From Thioalkalivibrio sp. (lineage in GTDB: Bacteria; Pseudomonadota; Gammaproteobacteria; Ectothiorhodospirales; Ectothiorhodospiraceae), in contig JAGTVE010000287.1 in NCBI GenBank assembly GCA_018224485.1, forward strand, positions 1 to 15,073: a DNA stretch of 15,073 nucleotides, in the 5' to 3' direction. Below the pieces are notes generated by a model. It worked only from the letters and a program-made list of their open reading frames with translations, did no database searches and was not told the origin of the DNA. Numbering within the stretch: position 1 is the first letter of the stretch; each line of letters begins with the position of its first letter. The translations under genes and the position numbers were made by a program. Below, in pieces: positions 1-6,083 of the stretch.

Positions 1-240
1 GATGTAGCCATACTTCACCGGCCCGGGGAACTCACCCGACTGAAAGGGTGCGCGCATCGCCTGGTACTGGCTCGGCGGGACACGACCGGCGAACACCAGG
101 GTCTCCGTACCCCGGCTGATCCCCGAATACATCGTTGCCACCGTCACCTCGCCGGGTTCGGGCGGGGACAGTGTCTCTGCCCGAATTGCGCCGGTTCCCG
201 GTTCCAGTATCCAGAAGGCGCGCGCGGTATCCGTCGCCAT
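1..240 (-). CDS. Zinc-type alcohol dehydrogenase, N-terminal part (cut by window edge)
   Basis: Eighty codons are visible from ATG at 240 to the left edge, with no stop, so the gene continues outside the window. The visible part matches the GroES-like N-terminal domain of medium-chain zinc-type dehydrogenases. It has a proline-rich PPEPGEV turn (about residues 26-32), then YSGISRGTETLVFAG (residues 38-52), and MRAPFQSGEFP followed by PVKYGYI at the edge. The SGISRGTE block stands where classical enzymes have the GxCGTD zinc loop; here there is no Cys, so the catalytic zinc site may be altered. A weak GAGAG lies 8 bases before the ATG. The gene is divergent from the CDP-alcohol phosphatidyltransferase at 414, and the 173-base gap could hold promoters for both. 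The family call is good; the substrate is unknown. Confidence 0.82.
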   Translation of the reverse strand, partial: MATDTARAFWILEPGTGAIRAETLSPPEPGEVTVATMYSGISRGTETLVFAGRVPPSQYQAMRAPFQSGEFPGPVKYGYI

Positions 241-413
241 ATTGCGGGTCTCTCGTAGCGTAGGGTAGTTGCATGGTAACCACCTGATACCGCGACGCGC
301 GACAACCAATCGCGATGATGGTGGTCGAACGGGCGTGCAGGACCGATGCGCCGGTGGCCAGGTGTCACCCGCCACCGGCGGCGAATCGTGGAATATGACC
401 CTGGAATCAGAGA

Positions 414-1232
414 ATGGACCGATCCTCCGAATGTGCCCTTGACACCGTTGACCGGGAATCCGGCGCGCCCCGCACGCCGGGCGCATGGTGGGCCGCGCTT
501 GTCGGCCAGATACGGGCCTGGCGCGTCGAACTGCTGCTCGGCCTGGCGCTCGTAATCGCGCTGGCGCTACCGCTTGCCCTGTTCGCCGGGCTCACCGCCG
601 GCTTCGTGGCCACGGTGATGCTGCTGTTTCTGGTTCTGTCACTGCTTGTTCTCTTTACCGCGCCGGCCGAATTTCGTACCGCGGGGCCCGGACCGGGCAA
701 TCGCGTGACCTTTCTGCGCGCGGCAATGGTGGTGCCCGTTGTGGCCATGGCCTTCCATCCCTCCCTTCAGCAGACAGCGGCGGTCTACGCCCTGGTCGGC
801 GTCGCGGTGCTCGCCCTGATCCTGGACGGCGCGGACGGCGCGCTGGCACGGCGCTTCGGTCGGGTCACGGTCTTCGGTGCCCGCTTCGACATGGAACTCG
901 ACGCGCTGCTCATCCTGGCGCTGTCGGTGCTGGTGTGGCAGACGGGCAAGGCCGGCCCCTGGGTTCTGCTGATCGGATTGATGCGTTATGGCTTTGTCGC
1001 GGCCGGCTGGTACTGGCGATGGTTGCGGGGGGCATTGCCGCCGAGTCGGCGAAGGCAGTCCCTGTGTGTCGTGCAGTCGGTGGCGCTGCTGATCGCGCTC
1101 GTCCCCCCGGTGCCGTCCGTCATCGCGGTAACGGCCTCCCTTGGTGCGCTGTTGCTGTTGGTCTATTCGTTTGTGGTGGACATACGCTGGCTGCACCGGC
1201 ACCGGGAGGCAGATCCCGGAGACGGCGCTTGA
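414..1232 (+). CDS. CDP-alcohol phosphatidyltransferase family membrane protein
   Basis: This is a 272-residue integral membrane protein. It carries the complete CDP-alcohol phosphatidyltransferase signature DGxxARx8GxxxDxxxD: D141, G142, A145, R146, G155, D159 and D163. In the family these Asp residues bind the metal and the CDP moiety, and the last is thought to be the base. An extra D138-G139 precedes the motif. Hydrophobic segments lie near residues 38-60, 62-83, 103-112, 122-138, 163-175, 181-199, 217-230 and 234-256. The N-terminal 30 residues are polar. The enzyme should transfer a phospho-alcohol from a CDP-activated donor to an acceptor alcohol at the inner membrane, but the substrates cannot be read from the sequence. 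It is longer at the N-terminus than PgsA or PssA. ATG at 414 has only a weak ribosome site. It is divergent from a zinc-type dehydrogenase and is followed 51 bases later by a rhodanese. Confidence 0.88.
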   Translation: MDRSSECALDTVDRESGAPRTPGAWWAALVGQIRAWRVELLLGLALVIALALPLALFAGLTAGFVATVMLLFLVLSLLVLFTAPAEFRTAGPGPGNRVTFLRAAMVVPVVAMAFHPSLQQTAAVYALVGVAVLALILDGADGALARRFGRVTVFGARFDMELDALLILALSVLVWQTGKAGPWVLLIGLMRYGFVAAGWYWRWLRGALPPSRRRQSLCVVQSVALLIALVPPVPSVIAVTASLGALLLLVYSFVVDIRWLHRHREADPGDGA

Positions 1233-1283
1233 CGCCAGTCCGGATTGCCGACGATCGGGACACGGCGACGGAGGAGAAATACC

Positions 1284-1634
1284 ATGCGTGTAGGAGACTG
1301 GCGACCCTTCGGGCAGGTGCCCGAGATTTCCGTGAAAGAACTGCAGAAGAAGCTGGAGCAGGGCGCGATACAGATCGTGGATGTACGCACGGGTCCCGAG
1401 TTTCGCCGCAGCCGCATTCCTGAGGCCACGCACTTGCCGATTACCGCGTTCAGCCGTCACCGGCTGGATTCGCTGGAACTCGATCGGGAGAGACCCGTGG
1501 TAGCGATCTGCCTCACCGCGCATCGCAGCATCCCAGCGGTCCGGAAGCTGCGCGAGCTCGGATACGATGCCCGGCAGCTGCGTGGTGGCATGCGTGCATG
1601 GTGGAAAGGCGGCGGCACCTGCACGCAGGACTGA
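1284..1634 (+). CDS. Single-domain rhodanese-like sulfurtransferase
   Basis: This is a 116-residue one-domain rhodanese with no signal peptide, so it is likely cytoplasmic. The domain starts with EISVKELQKKLEQG (residues 14-27) and has the conserved IVDVRTGPEF strand-turn (31-40) and the RIPEATHLP segment (44-52). The active-site loop is C76-LTAH-R81, the standard CxxxxR persulfide cradle. It ends with GYDARQLRGGMRAWW (93-107), typical of the family. It would carry a persulfide on C76 and pass sulfane sulfur to thiol acceptors. ATG at 1284 is preferred because GGAGG sits about 8 bases upstream; the frame is open further upstream to 1245 without a ribosome site. A second cysteine, C113, lies near the end and could help release the persulfide. 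The next gene is a sulfur-globule-like protein, which fits a sulfur-oxidation context. Confidence 0.92.
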   Translation: MRVGDWRPFGQVPEISVKELQKKLEQGAIQIVDVRTGPEFRRSRIPEATHLPITAFSRHRLDSLELDRERPVVAICLTAHRSIPAVRKLRELGYDARQLRGGMRAWWKGGGTCTQD

Positions 1635-1669
1635 GTCGCGCGCCGGGCCGTGGCGTTGGAATCCCCCAC

Positions 1670-1894
1670 ATGGCCTCGTGCCCGTCCCGCTTCGGTCAAC
1701 TCTTCGGCGATTTCGGTTTCTCGATGCGCGGCTCCGGGCGCGGCTGGGGTCGCGGGCGCGGCTATGGCGACGCCTATGGTTACTACTACCCCTACTACGG
1801 CGGCTACTATCGTCCCTACGGATACGGCCCTCCCTACTACGGTGGCCCGTGGGGAGCCCCGGCTCTGCAGCAGAGCGAGTCCGAGTCCGAGTAA
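1670..1894 (+). CDS. Small Gly/Tyr-rich protein, sulfur-globule-protein-like
   Basis: This is a 74-residue low-complexity protein. The N-terminus is FGQLFGDFGFSM-like (residues 8-19), followed by an Arg/Gly stretch (20-31). A Tyr/Gly/Pro core (32-57) then holds 13 tyrosines in units such as YYYPYYGGYY and PYGYGPPYYGG. The tail is Ser/Glu (SESESE). Short Gly/Tyr-rich proteins of this make-up are described as sulfur globule envelope proteins in sulfur bacteria. The classical Allochromatium Sgp proteins have signal peptides, and none is visible here, so placement at a globule is inference. ATG at 1670 is chosen because the only upstream ATG, at 1598, would overlap the rhodanese by 37 bases. No strong ribosome site is seen. 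The neighbouring rhodanese supports a sulfur link. It could instead be another Gly/Tyr-rich structural or RNA-binding protein. Confidence 0.6.
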   Translation: MASCPSRFGQLFGDFGFSMRGSGRGWGRGRGYGDAYGYYYPYYGGYYRPYGYGPPYYGGPWGAPALQQSESESE

Positions 1895-1943
1895 GACGGT
1901 GGGCACGCCCTCGTTCCAGGAGGAACTGACCGGGTCGGCAGAC

Positions 1944-2540
1944 TCAGCGCGTGCCGGATGCGGCGTCGCTTCGCAGGTGCTCGAGGGCCTCGGGCAATCC
2001 CCGGACGGGGACGTGGAAGCCGGTGGTGCCGCGGCGCATGCGCCCCTCTTCGGTATAGAACACCCGAGTCAGTTCCACACGGAAGGATCCGCGTCGCGCG
2101 ATCCTGGAGACTTGTGCATCGGTGAACTCGATCCAGCAGATCGGGCCCGCGCAATAGCCGTCTTCCGCGCGCACCGATTGGCGCAGGGTGGGGGTGTCCA
2201 GGGTGGTCTGGATCAACTGGAAATCTTCCCCGGTCCAGGCAGCCGCAAACAACCAGTCATCGCCCTCCGGGATGAACGCCAGCGGGGTTCCTTCGCGCTC
2301 CAGCCTCGCATGACAGTGCTCCGTTTCGAGGACCAGCAGCGAGGGTGCGCAACTGTACTCCCACTCTCCGGGAAGGAACCGGCCGCAGCCCGAGAGGAGC
2401 GCGATGCCCATCATCGCGATGGCCAACCGAGGGCCCAGACGCGGGCCGCCAGGCCTGGCCCGGGATGATACCCCGCGGGGAGACAGGCCCCTGCACGGCT
2501 GGGTGGCTGGAGGCGTTGCCGGCCTCGCTGTGGGGGTCAA
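1944..2540 (-). CDS. Putative lipoprotein with two cysteine pairs, faintly IalB-like
   Basis: The frame carries a hydrophobic segment ending in a good lipobox, ALLSGC, with the lipidation Cys at residue 52 when counted from TTG 2540. The mature part is about 147 residues, rich in Trp and acidic residues, with Cys in YSC, EHC, GYC and PIC. The late block GYCAGPICWIEFTDAQV followed by a short RRGSF strand resembles the C-terminal part of IalB-type proteins, but this is weak. The start is uncertain. The TTG at 2540 overlaps the stop of the upstream gene (TTGA) and gives an over-long leader. The first ATGs, at 2414 and 2411, leave only about 9 residues before the Cys. CTG at 2438 would give an 18-residue signal peptide with two arginines. 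It appears to be co-transcribed with the 94-residue gene upstream. Function is unknown. Confidence 0.62.
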   Translation of the reverse strand: MTPTARPATPPATQPCRGLSPRGVSSRARPGGPRLGPRLAIAMMGIALLSGCGRFLPGEWEYSCAPSLLVLETEHCHARLEREGTPLAFIPEGDDWLFAAAWTGEDFQLIQTTLDTPTLRQSVRAEDGYCAGPICWIEFTDAQVSRIARRGSFRVELTRVFYTEEGRMRRGTTGFHVPVRGLPEALEHLRSDAASGTR

Positions 2541-2821
2541 GTGACGTCTGCCGACGCCGGCCGCCTGCGGCTGCGGTCGCCGGTGGTCACCTCGTCCGGT
2601 CCTCGCAGGCGCCGGATCTGGTGCGGGCGCGCATCGACGACGATGCCGTCACGGGTCAGTACCTTTACGCGATAGCTCGGATTGGTGCGATACTGCATGC
2701 TGACGAGGTCCATCGAGGTCCGAGGCGCCAGCGGACTCACGATCACGCCCAGAGCGCCGTTCCACTCCGTGTAGTAGCTGGCATTCTGCATGATGACCAG
2801 TTCACCGATCTTGAACGTCAT
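2537..2821 (-). CDS. Hypothetical 94-residue protein with SH3-like beta fold
   Basis: I do not recognise a named family. ATG at 2821 has GAGGA about 9 bases upstream, so the longer open frame to 2890 is not used. Residues 3-71 look like a small all-beta domain: FKIGELVIM, then GALGVIVSPLA, then YRVKVLTRDGIVVDARPHQI. The pattern of a strand with a gly-x-gly turn, then RV-VL and a strand ending in P-x-Q-(I/L)-R is typical of SH3/KOW-like barrels. That is a fold guess, not a homology call. The last 20 residues are Arg-rich and probably disordered. The stop overlaps the possible TTG start of the downstream lipoprotein. The upstream neighbour on the same strand, the MuiA-type gene, ends 150 bases away. 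There is no signal peptide or membrane segment. Confidence 0.65.
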   Translation of the reverse strand: MTFKIGELVIMQNASYYTEWNGALGVIVSPLAPRTSMDLVSMQYRTNPSYRVKVLTRDGIVVDARPHQIRRLRGPDEVTTGDRSRRRPASADVT

Positions 2822-2971
2822 AGAGGTTGTCCTCGCTCGAGGAAAATCTTTACCGACGGGCCGCAATCCCGGACCAGGGCGGTGCGCCATGCAACCCCTT
2901 GCGGCCCTCGCTCCAGTATAGCGAATGTGGCAGATTCAGCGCCTCCGTCAGTGCTCGGTACAGGACCGGGG

Positions 2972-4573
2972 TCAGCGCCAGGGCGGGTCCAGACCGTGCA
3001 CGCCCTCCACGTCCTCGGGCCACGAAACCGTGTAGCCGAAGCGTATCGCCATCGTTGCACCGGCGTCTGGCTCGAGTTCCCAGGCCAGTACGCCGAGGCG
3101 CCCGTCGACGTCGCGCGCGTCCGGTTCGGTGGTCTCGGGCATCAGGTTCACCTGGATCCGCTCGTCCCGGGATACGGGCATGCGGTCGAGCACCGTGACC
3201 GGCAAGGTGCTGTCGTGTCGGTTGTCGATGGTGATGCGATAGCTCCGTACCAGGCGTTGCTGGCGCCGCAGCAAGCCCTGCCGGCCCATGCTGTCGCGGT
3301 CAAGCATGCGGTCGACCTCGATGCGATCGTCGACCCCGAAGGCCAGATGCAGCGGTGCCCCGGGAGCAACGGTCCCGATCCGGGTGCGGCCCACCAGCTG
3401 CCCGTCCTGGAACAGGTTCACGGAGCCGGGCAGCAGGGGCGTGGCGCCTTCGAAGACGGTCTCCGCGAAGAGGTAGGCGTGCGGTGACAACAGCGGAACC
3501 GCGCGTACCGAAAGTTCGACCTCCTTCTCATCACGCGTCAGCAGGAATCGCTGCACACGGTTGTCCGGCGGCAGGGAGACACGGCCCGGAACCCGGTACT
3601 GGCTGGTGAATTCTGTGGTCTCCAAGGTCGCGGCCTCGGCGGCGGGCGCAGGCGCGGCCAGCATGTCTTGCGCGCTCCTCTCGCGCCCCAGGGTGGGGCT
3701 GGCCTGCGCAACATCGATGAACCACGGGTGCAGCTCGGGCAGGCGTCCGCCCAGCGCCGGTCGAGCGGTGGAAAGGTGCAGGATCACGTTCTCCCAGGCC
3801 TCACCGGTGTTCTGGCGGACCTCGGCCTGCTGCACCCACTCCATGCGGTCTGCCGCGGTATCCAGCCGCGCCTCGTACAACGGCGTCCACGTGGCTCCGG
3901 GGACCTCATATTCGATGATCAGGCTGGCAGTCCCGGCGTCGGGCGAGGAATAGTGGATAGCGGCCTCGACCGTGTCGCGCCGATCCGTGCGCACGGCGTC
4001 CAGTTCCCGCCGGATGCGTTCGACCTCCTGGTCGACGTCGCGCACATCCGCCTCGATCAGCGTGATGCGCTCCAGCTCTTCCCGGGCGCCGTCGCCGATC
4101 AGGCTCCAGGCCTGTTGCCACTCGTCCGGCGGCAGCGCCGGTTCGACCGCGCCGGCATTCTGGGTGAGGTTGCGGATGAAACCGAGTTTGATCTCGTGGG
4201 CCTGACGGCGGTCATCGAGGCGGCGGCGCTGATCCTGTGCGGACTGAAGCGCCTCGGTGAGGCGCTGTTCCTCGGGGTTGGAGAGTTCCCGGCCCTGGAT
4301 GATGCGGGTCTCGGCATGCCGCAGGCGCAGCCCTTCCAGCCCCTCGGCCCGTACCCGGAGACTCGCCGCATCGAGGCGCGGGGGAAGCGGATGGATGCGC
4401 ACCACATCCTCGCCGCGCGAGACCTCGACCGTGTGCACTCGTGTCACGGTGGCCCGGTCCGGATAGACGGTCACTTCCGACACACCCTCCGCAAGCGCCG
4501 CTGCGACCGGGAGCAGCGTGCCGCCGCAGAGAAGCAGAAACGCGACCGTGAGGGTGCGGAAGGAACGGGCCAT
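2972..4573 (-). CDS. Secreted MuiA-type protein (DUF4140 and DUF4139)
   Basis: This is a 533-residue protein with a clear Sec signal peptide (MARSFRTLTVAFLLLCGGTL..., probable cleavage after ALA28), so it acts outside the cytoplasm. The mature start SEVTVYPDRATVTR is the hallmark of DUF4140. A charged, probably coiled-coil helical part runs over about residues 95-200. Residues 205-533 carry the DUF4139 beta-rich domain, with YEVPGATWTPLYEARLD, NTGEAWENVILHLSTA, RYRVPG-like strands and RITIDNRHDSTLPVTVLDRMPVS. Family members are annotated as mucoidy inhibitor A after a Rhizobium locus, but the molecular role is not known. ATG at 4573 is chosen because GGAGAG lies 5 bases upstream and it begins the signal peptide. 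The frame is open to 4621 without a better start. It lies 102 bases downstream of the NYN-LOTUS gene on the same strand. Confidence 0.88.
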   Translation of the reverse strand: MARSFRTLTVAFLLLCGGTLLPVAAALAEGVSEVTVYPDRATVTRVHTVEVSRGEDVVRIHPLPPRLDAASLRVRAEGLEGLRLRHAETRIIQGRELSNPEEQRLTEALQSAQDQRRRLDDRRQAHEIKLGFIRNLTQNAGAVEPALPPDEWQQAWSLIGDGAREELERITLIEADVRDVDQEVERIRRELDAVRTDRRDTVEAAIHYSSPDAGTASLIIEYEVPGATWTPLYEARLDTAADRMEWVQQAEVRQNTGEAWENVILHLSTARPALGGRLPELHPWFIDVAQASPTLGRERSAQDMLAAPAPAAEAATLETTEFTSQYRVPGRVSLPPDNRVQRFLLTRDEKEVELSVRAVPLLSPHAYLFAETVFEGATPLLPGSVNLFQDGQLVGRTRIGTVAPGAPLHLAFGVDDRIEVDRMLDRDSMGRQGLLRRQQRLVRSYRITIDNRHDSTLPVTVLDRMPVSRDERIQVNLMPETTEPDARDVDGRLGVLAWELEPDAGATMAIRFGYTVSWPEDVEGVHGLDPPWR

Positions 4574-4675
4574 TGGGGCTCTCCGGCAGGTGCGGGTCGG
4601 AATGGCGGCCCGCTCGCACACAAGGTTAGCGCGGGCGTTTCCCGGCGTCGATGACCCGGGGATCGATCCCGCGGC

Positions 4676-5494
4676 TCAGTCCTGCAACAGGATGATATAT
4701 CCACCCGAACGCTGATCGCGCTCGAGGTCCAGCAGGCCGGCACGCTCGGCCTCTTCCAGCAGGGCGCTGAAGGTCCTGAACCCATAGTAGCTCTCGCTGA
4801 AGCCCGGCTTGCGCCGCTTGATCGCCTGCTTAACCATTGAGCCCCAGATCGGTTCGCCTTCTCCCCGCTCCGCCTGCAGTGCCTCGGCGGTCTCGACCAC
4901 AAGATCCATGGCCTGCTGCCGCCGTTCGCCGTTGTCCTGTTCGCCGGTCTTCGATGCCGTCTCCTCCTTGCCGGCCGCCCTGGCCTCCTTGCGCGGTTTG
5001 CGGATCTTCCGCGCTTCCTCGCGCACCAGATCGTCGTAGTAGATGAACTCGTCACAGGCGGTGGTGAGGAGATCGGAGGTGGATTTCTTCACCCCGACGC
5101 CGATCACCAGCCGGTTGTTCTCGCGCAGCTTGGCCACCAGTGGGGAAAAGTCGGAATCGCCGCTGATGACCACGAAGGCATCCACGTGTTCCTTGGTGTA
5201 ACAGAGGTCGAGGGCGTCGACCACCATGCGGATGTCCGCCGAGTTCTTGCCGGATTGGCGTACATGCGGTATCTCGATCAGTTCGAAGGCGGCCTCGTGC
5301 ATCGGCGCCTTGAATTCCTTGTACCGATCCCAGTCGCAGTAGGCCTTCCGGACCACGATGTTGCCCTTCAGCAGCAGCCGCTCCAGCACGCGTTGGATGT
5401 TGAACTGTGGGTACCTGGCCTCCCGCACCCCGAGCGCGATGTTCTCGAAATCGCAGAAGAGGGCCATGTTGCGGATCTCGGGCAGGTCGGGCAT
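4676..5494 (-). CDS. NYN (LabA/DUF88) RNase-like protein with C-terminal LOTUS/OST-HTH domain
   Basis: This is a 272-residue cytoplasmic protein. Residues 10-155 form a NYN/PIN-like domain of the LabA/DUF88 group: ALFCDFENI (D15, N18), KNSADIRMVVDAL (D87, D93) and VVISGDSDFSPLV (S111, D113, D115). The acidic cluster D15, D87, D113 and D115 is the expected metal-binding site for RNA cleavage. A basic linker (REEARKIRKPRKEARAAGK, 158-176) and an acidic/polar stretch lead to residues 195-271. That segment matches a LOTUS/OST-HTH winged helix, with EPIWGSMVKQAIKRRKPGFSE, YYGFRTFSALLEEAE and a final GGYIILLQD strand. LOTUS domains bind RNA, including G-rich or structured RNA. ATG at 5494 is taken; ATG at 5467 (M10) is possible, and neither has a strong ribosome site. 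The targets are unknown. Confidence 0.9.
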   Translation of the reverse strand: MPDLPEIRNMALFCDFENIALGVREARYPQFNIQRVLERLLLKGNIVVRKAYCDWDRYKEFKAPMHEAAFELIEIPHVRQSGKNSADIRMVVDALDLCYTKEHVDAFVVISGDSDFSPLVAKLRENNRLVIGVGVKKSTSDLLTTACDEFIYYDDLVREEARKIRKPRKEARAAGKEETASKTGEQDNGERRQQAMDLVVETAEALQAERGEGEPIWGSMVKQAIKRRKPGFSESYYGFRTFSALLEEAERAGLLDLERDQRSGGYIILLQD

Positions 5495-5563
5495 GAAGAA
5501 CCACCGCGTACTGGACAGGACTGATGCTCAGGGTACCGGAAACCCCTGGTTCGGGTGAGAGGT

Positions 5564-5592
5564 TTGACGGTCTGGATGAACCGGAGTAGCTT
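5564..5592 (+). promoter_or_regulatory. Possible sigma70-type promoter for the 62-residue membrane protein gene
   Basis: TTGACG at 5564-5569 and TAGCTT at 5587-5592 are separated by exactly 17 bases, a fair match to the -35 and weaker match to the -10 consensus. The start of transcription would be near 5599, leaving a leader of about 88 bases before ATG 5687. That leader contains an imperfect inverted repeat (CACTGG at 5629-5634, CCAGTG at 5645-5650). It sits in the divergent gap between the NYN gene and this gene. The call rests on pattern only. Confidence 0.35.
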
Positions 5593-5686
5593 CCGCGCGA
5601 ACGAAAAAGGCTGCCAGCTCATGGCCGTCACTGGTGCGTAGGCGCCAGTGGCGGGTCAGTCCCACCTAAAGTGTTATGGAGGAAGG

Positions 5687-5875
5687 ATGGAAGCATTAAT
5701 CGCTGCCTCGTGGTTGCCGCAAGCTGTTATTCTCGCCGTGATCGGTTTCGTGGCCTTTTACACTTCCTGCGCAGTTGGCCTGCGCGCAAACTGGCTGGCC
5801 TATCATCCGTCGGTCTGCGGCAGCGTCGGTGCTGCCGGTGGTGCAGCAATGGGAATCCTCGTCGCCACCATCTAG
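5687..5875 (+). CDS. Small two-helix membrane protein, hypothetical
   Basis: This 62-residue protein has two likely membrane segments: residues 5-30 (IAASWLPQAVILAVIGFVAFYTSCAV, given here by its range) and residues 43-62, which are Gly/Ala-rich and run to the C-terminus. They are joined by a short polar loop with LRANWLAYHPS. Two cysteines, C28 and C44, sit near the membrane border. ATG at 5687 is supported by a strong GGAGGAAGG right before it, much better than the upstream open frame start at 5648. It is a single-gene unit: a promoter-like pair lies upstream and a strong intrinsic terminator begins 20 bases after the stop. This compact layout, with a strong ribosome site, argues for a real and well-expressed gene. 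I do not recognise the family. Confidence 0.75.
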   Translation: MEALIAASWLPQAVILAVIGFVAFYTSCAVGLRANWLAYHPSVCGSVGAAGGAAMGILVATI

Positions 5876-5894
5876 TCTCCACGCAAAATCCTGT

Positions 5895-5928
5895 CAGCGA
5901 AGCCCCCTTCACGGGGGCTTCGCTGTTT
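5895..5928 (+). terminator. Rho-independent terminator
   Basis: A perfect 13-bp stem (5895-5907 with 5913-5925; arms CAGCGAAGCCCCC and GGGGGCTTCGCTG) closes a 5-base loop TTCAC and is followed by TTT. It starts 20 bases after the stop of the 62-residue membrane protein gene and isolates that gene from the AAA ATPase gene downstream. The T-run is short, but the stem is long and GC-rich. Confidence 0.85.
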
Positions 5929-6083
5929 CCGGGAGACCCTTCCGGATCGGCTCGCCACGCGCATCGACGCCCTGAACTCGCCTATCATGGTGCGTGGGCG
6001 AAACTTCGCGCTGCCGGGGGGCGGTCTCCCGCACGGTTTGGGGTCTCGCGCGATCCTCCCCGCAGCCAGGACGGAATACCTGC

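Noticed and set aside
1913..1926. Small hairpin GTTCC-AGGA-GGAAC between convergent genes
   Set aside because: A 5-bp stem with no T-run is too weak to call a terminator.
2345..3487. Open frame of 380 codons on the plus strand
   Set aside because: It is antisense to the lipoprotein, the 94-residue gene and the MuiA-type gene, and shows no domain or ribosome site.
4659..4670. Perfect 12-base palindrome GGGATCGATCCC between the NYN and MuiA-type genes
   Set aside because: It is short, made of common GATC words and has no T-run, so I could not assign it a role as terminator or operator.
5983..5988. TATCAT as a -10 box for the ATPase gene
   Set aside because: No -35 match exists at 16-18 bases upstream, and the word alone is not enough.
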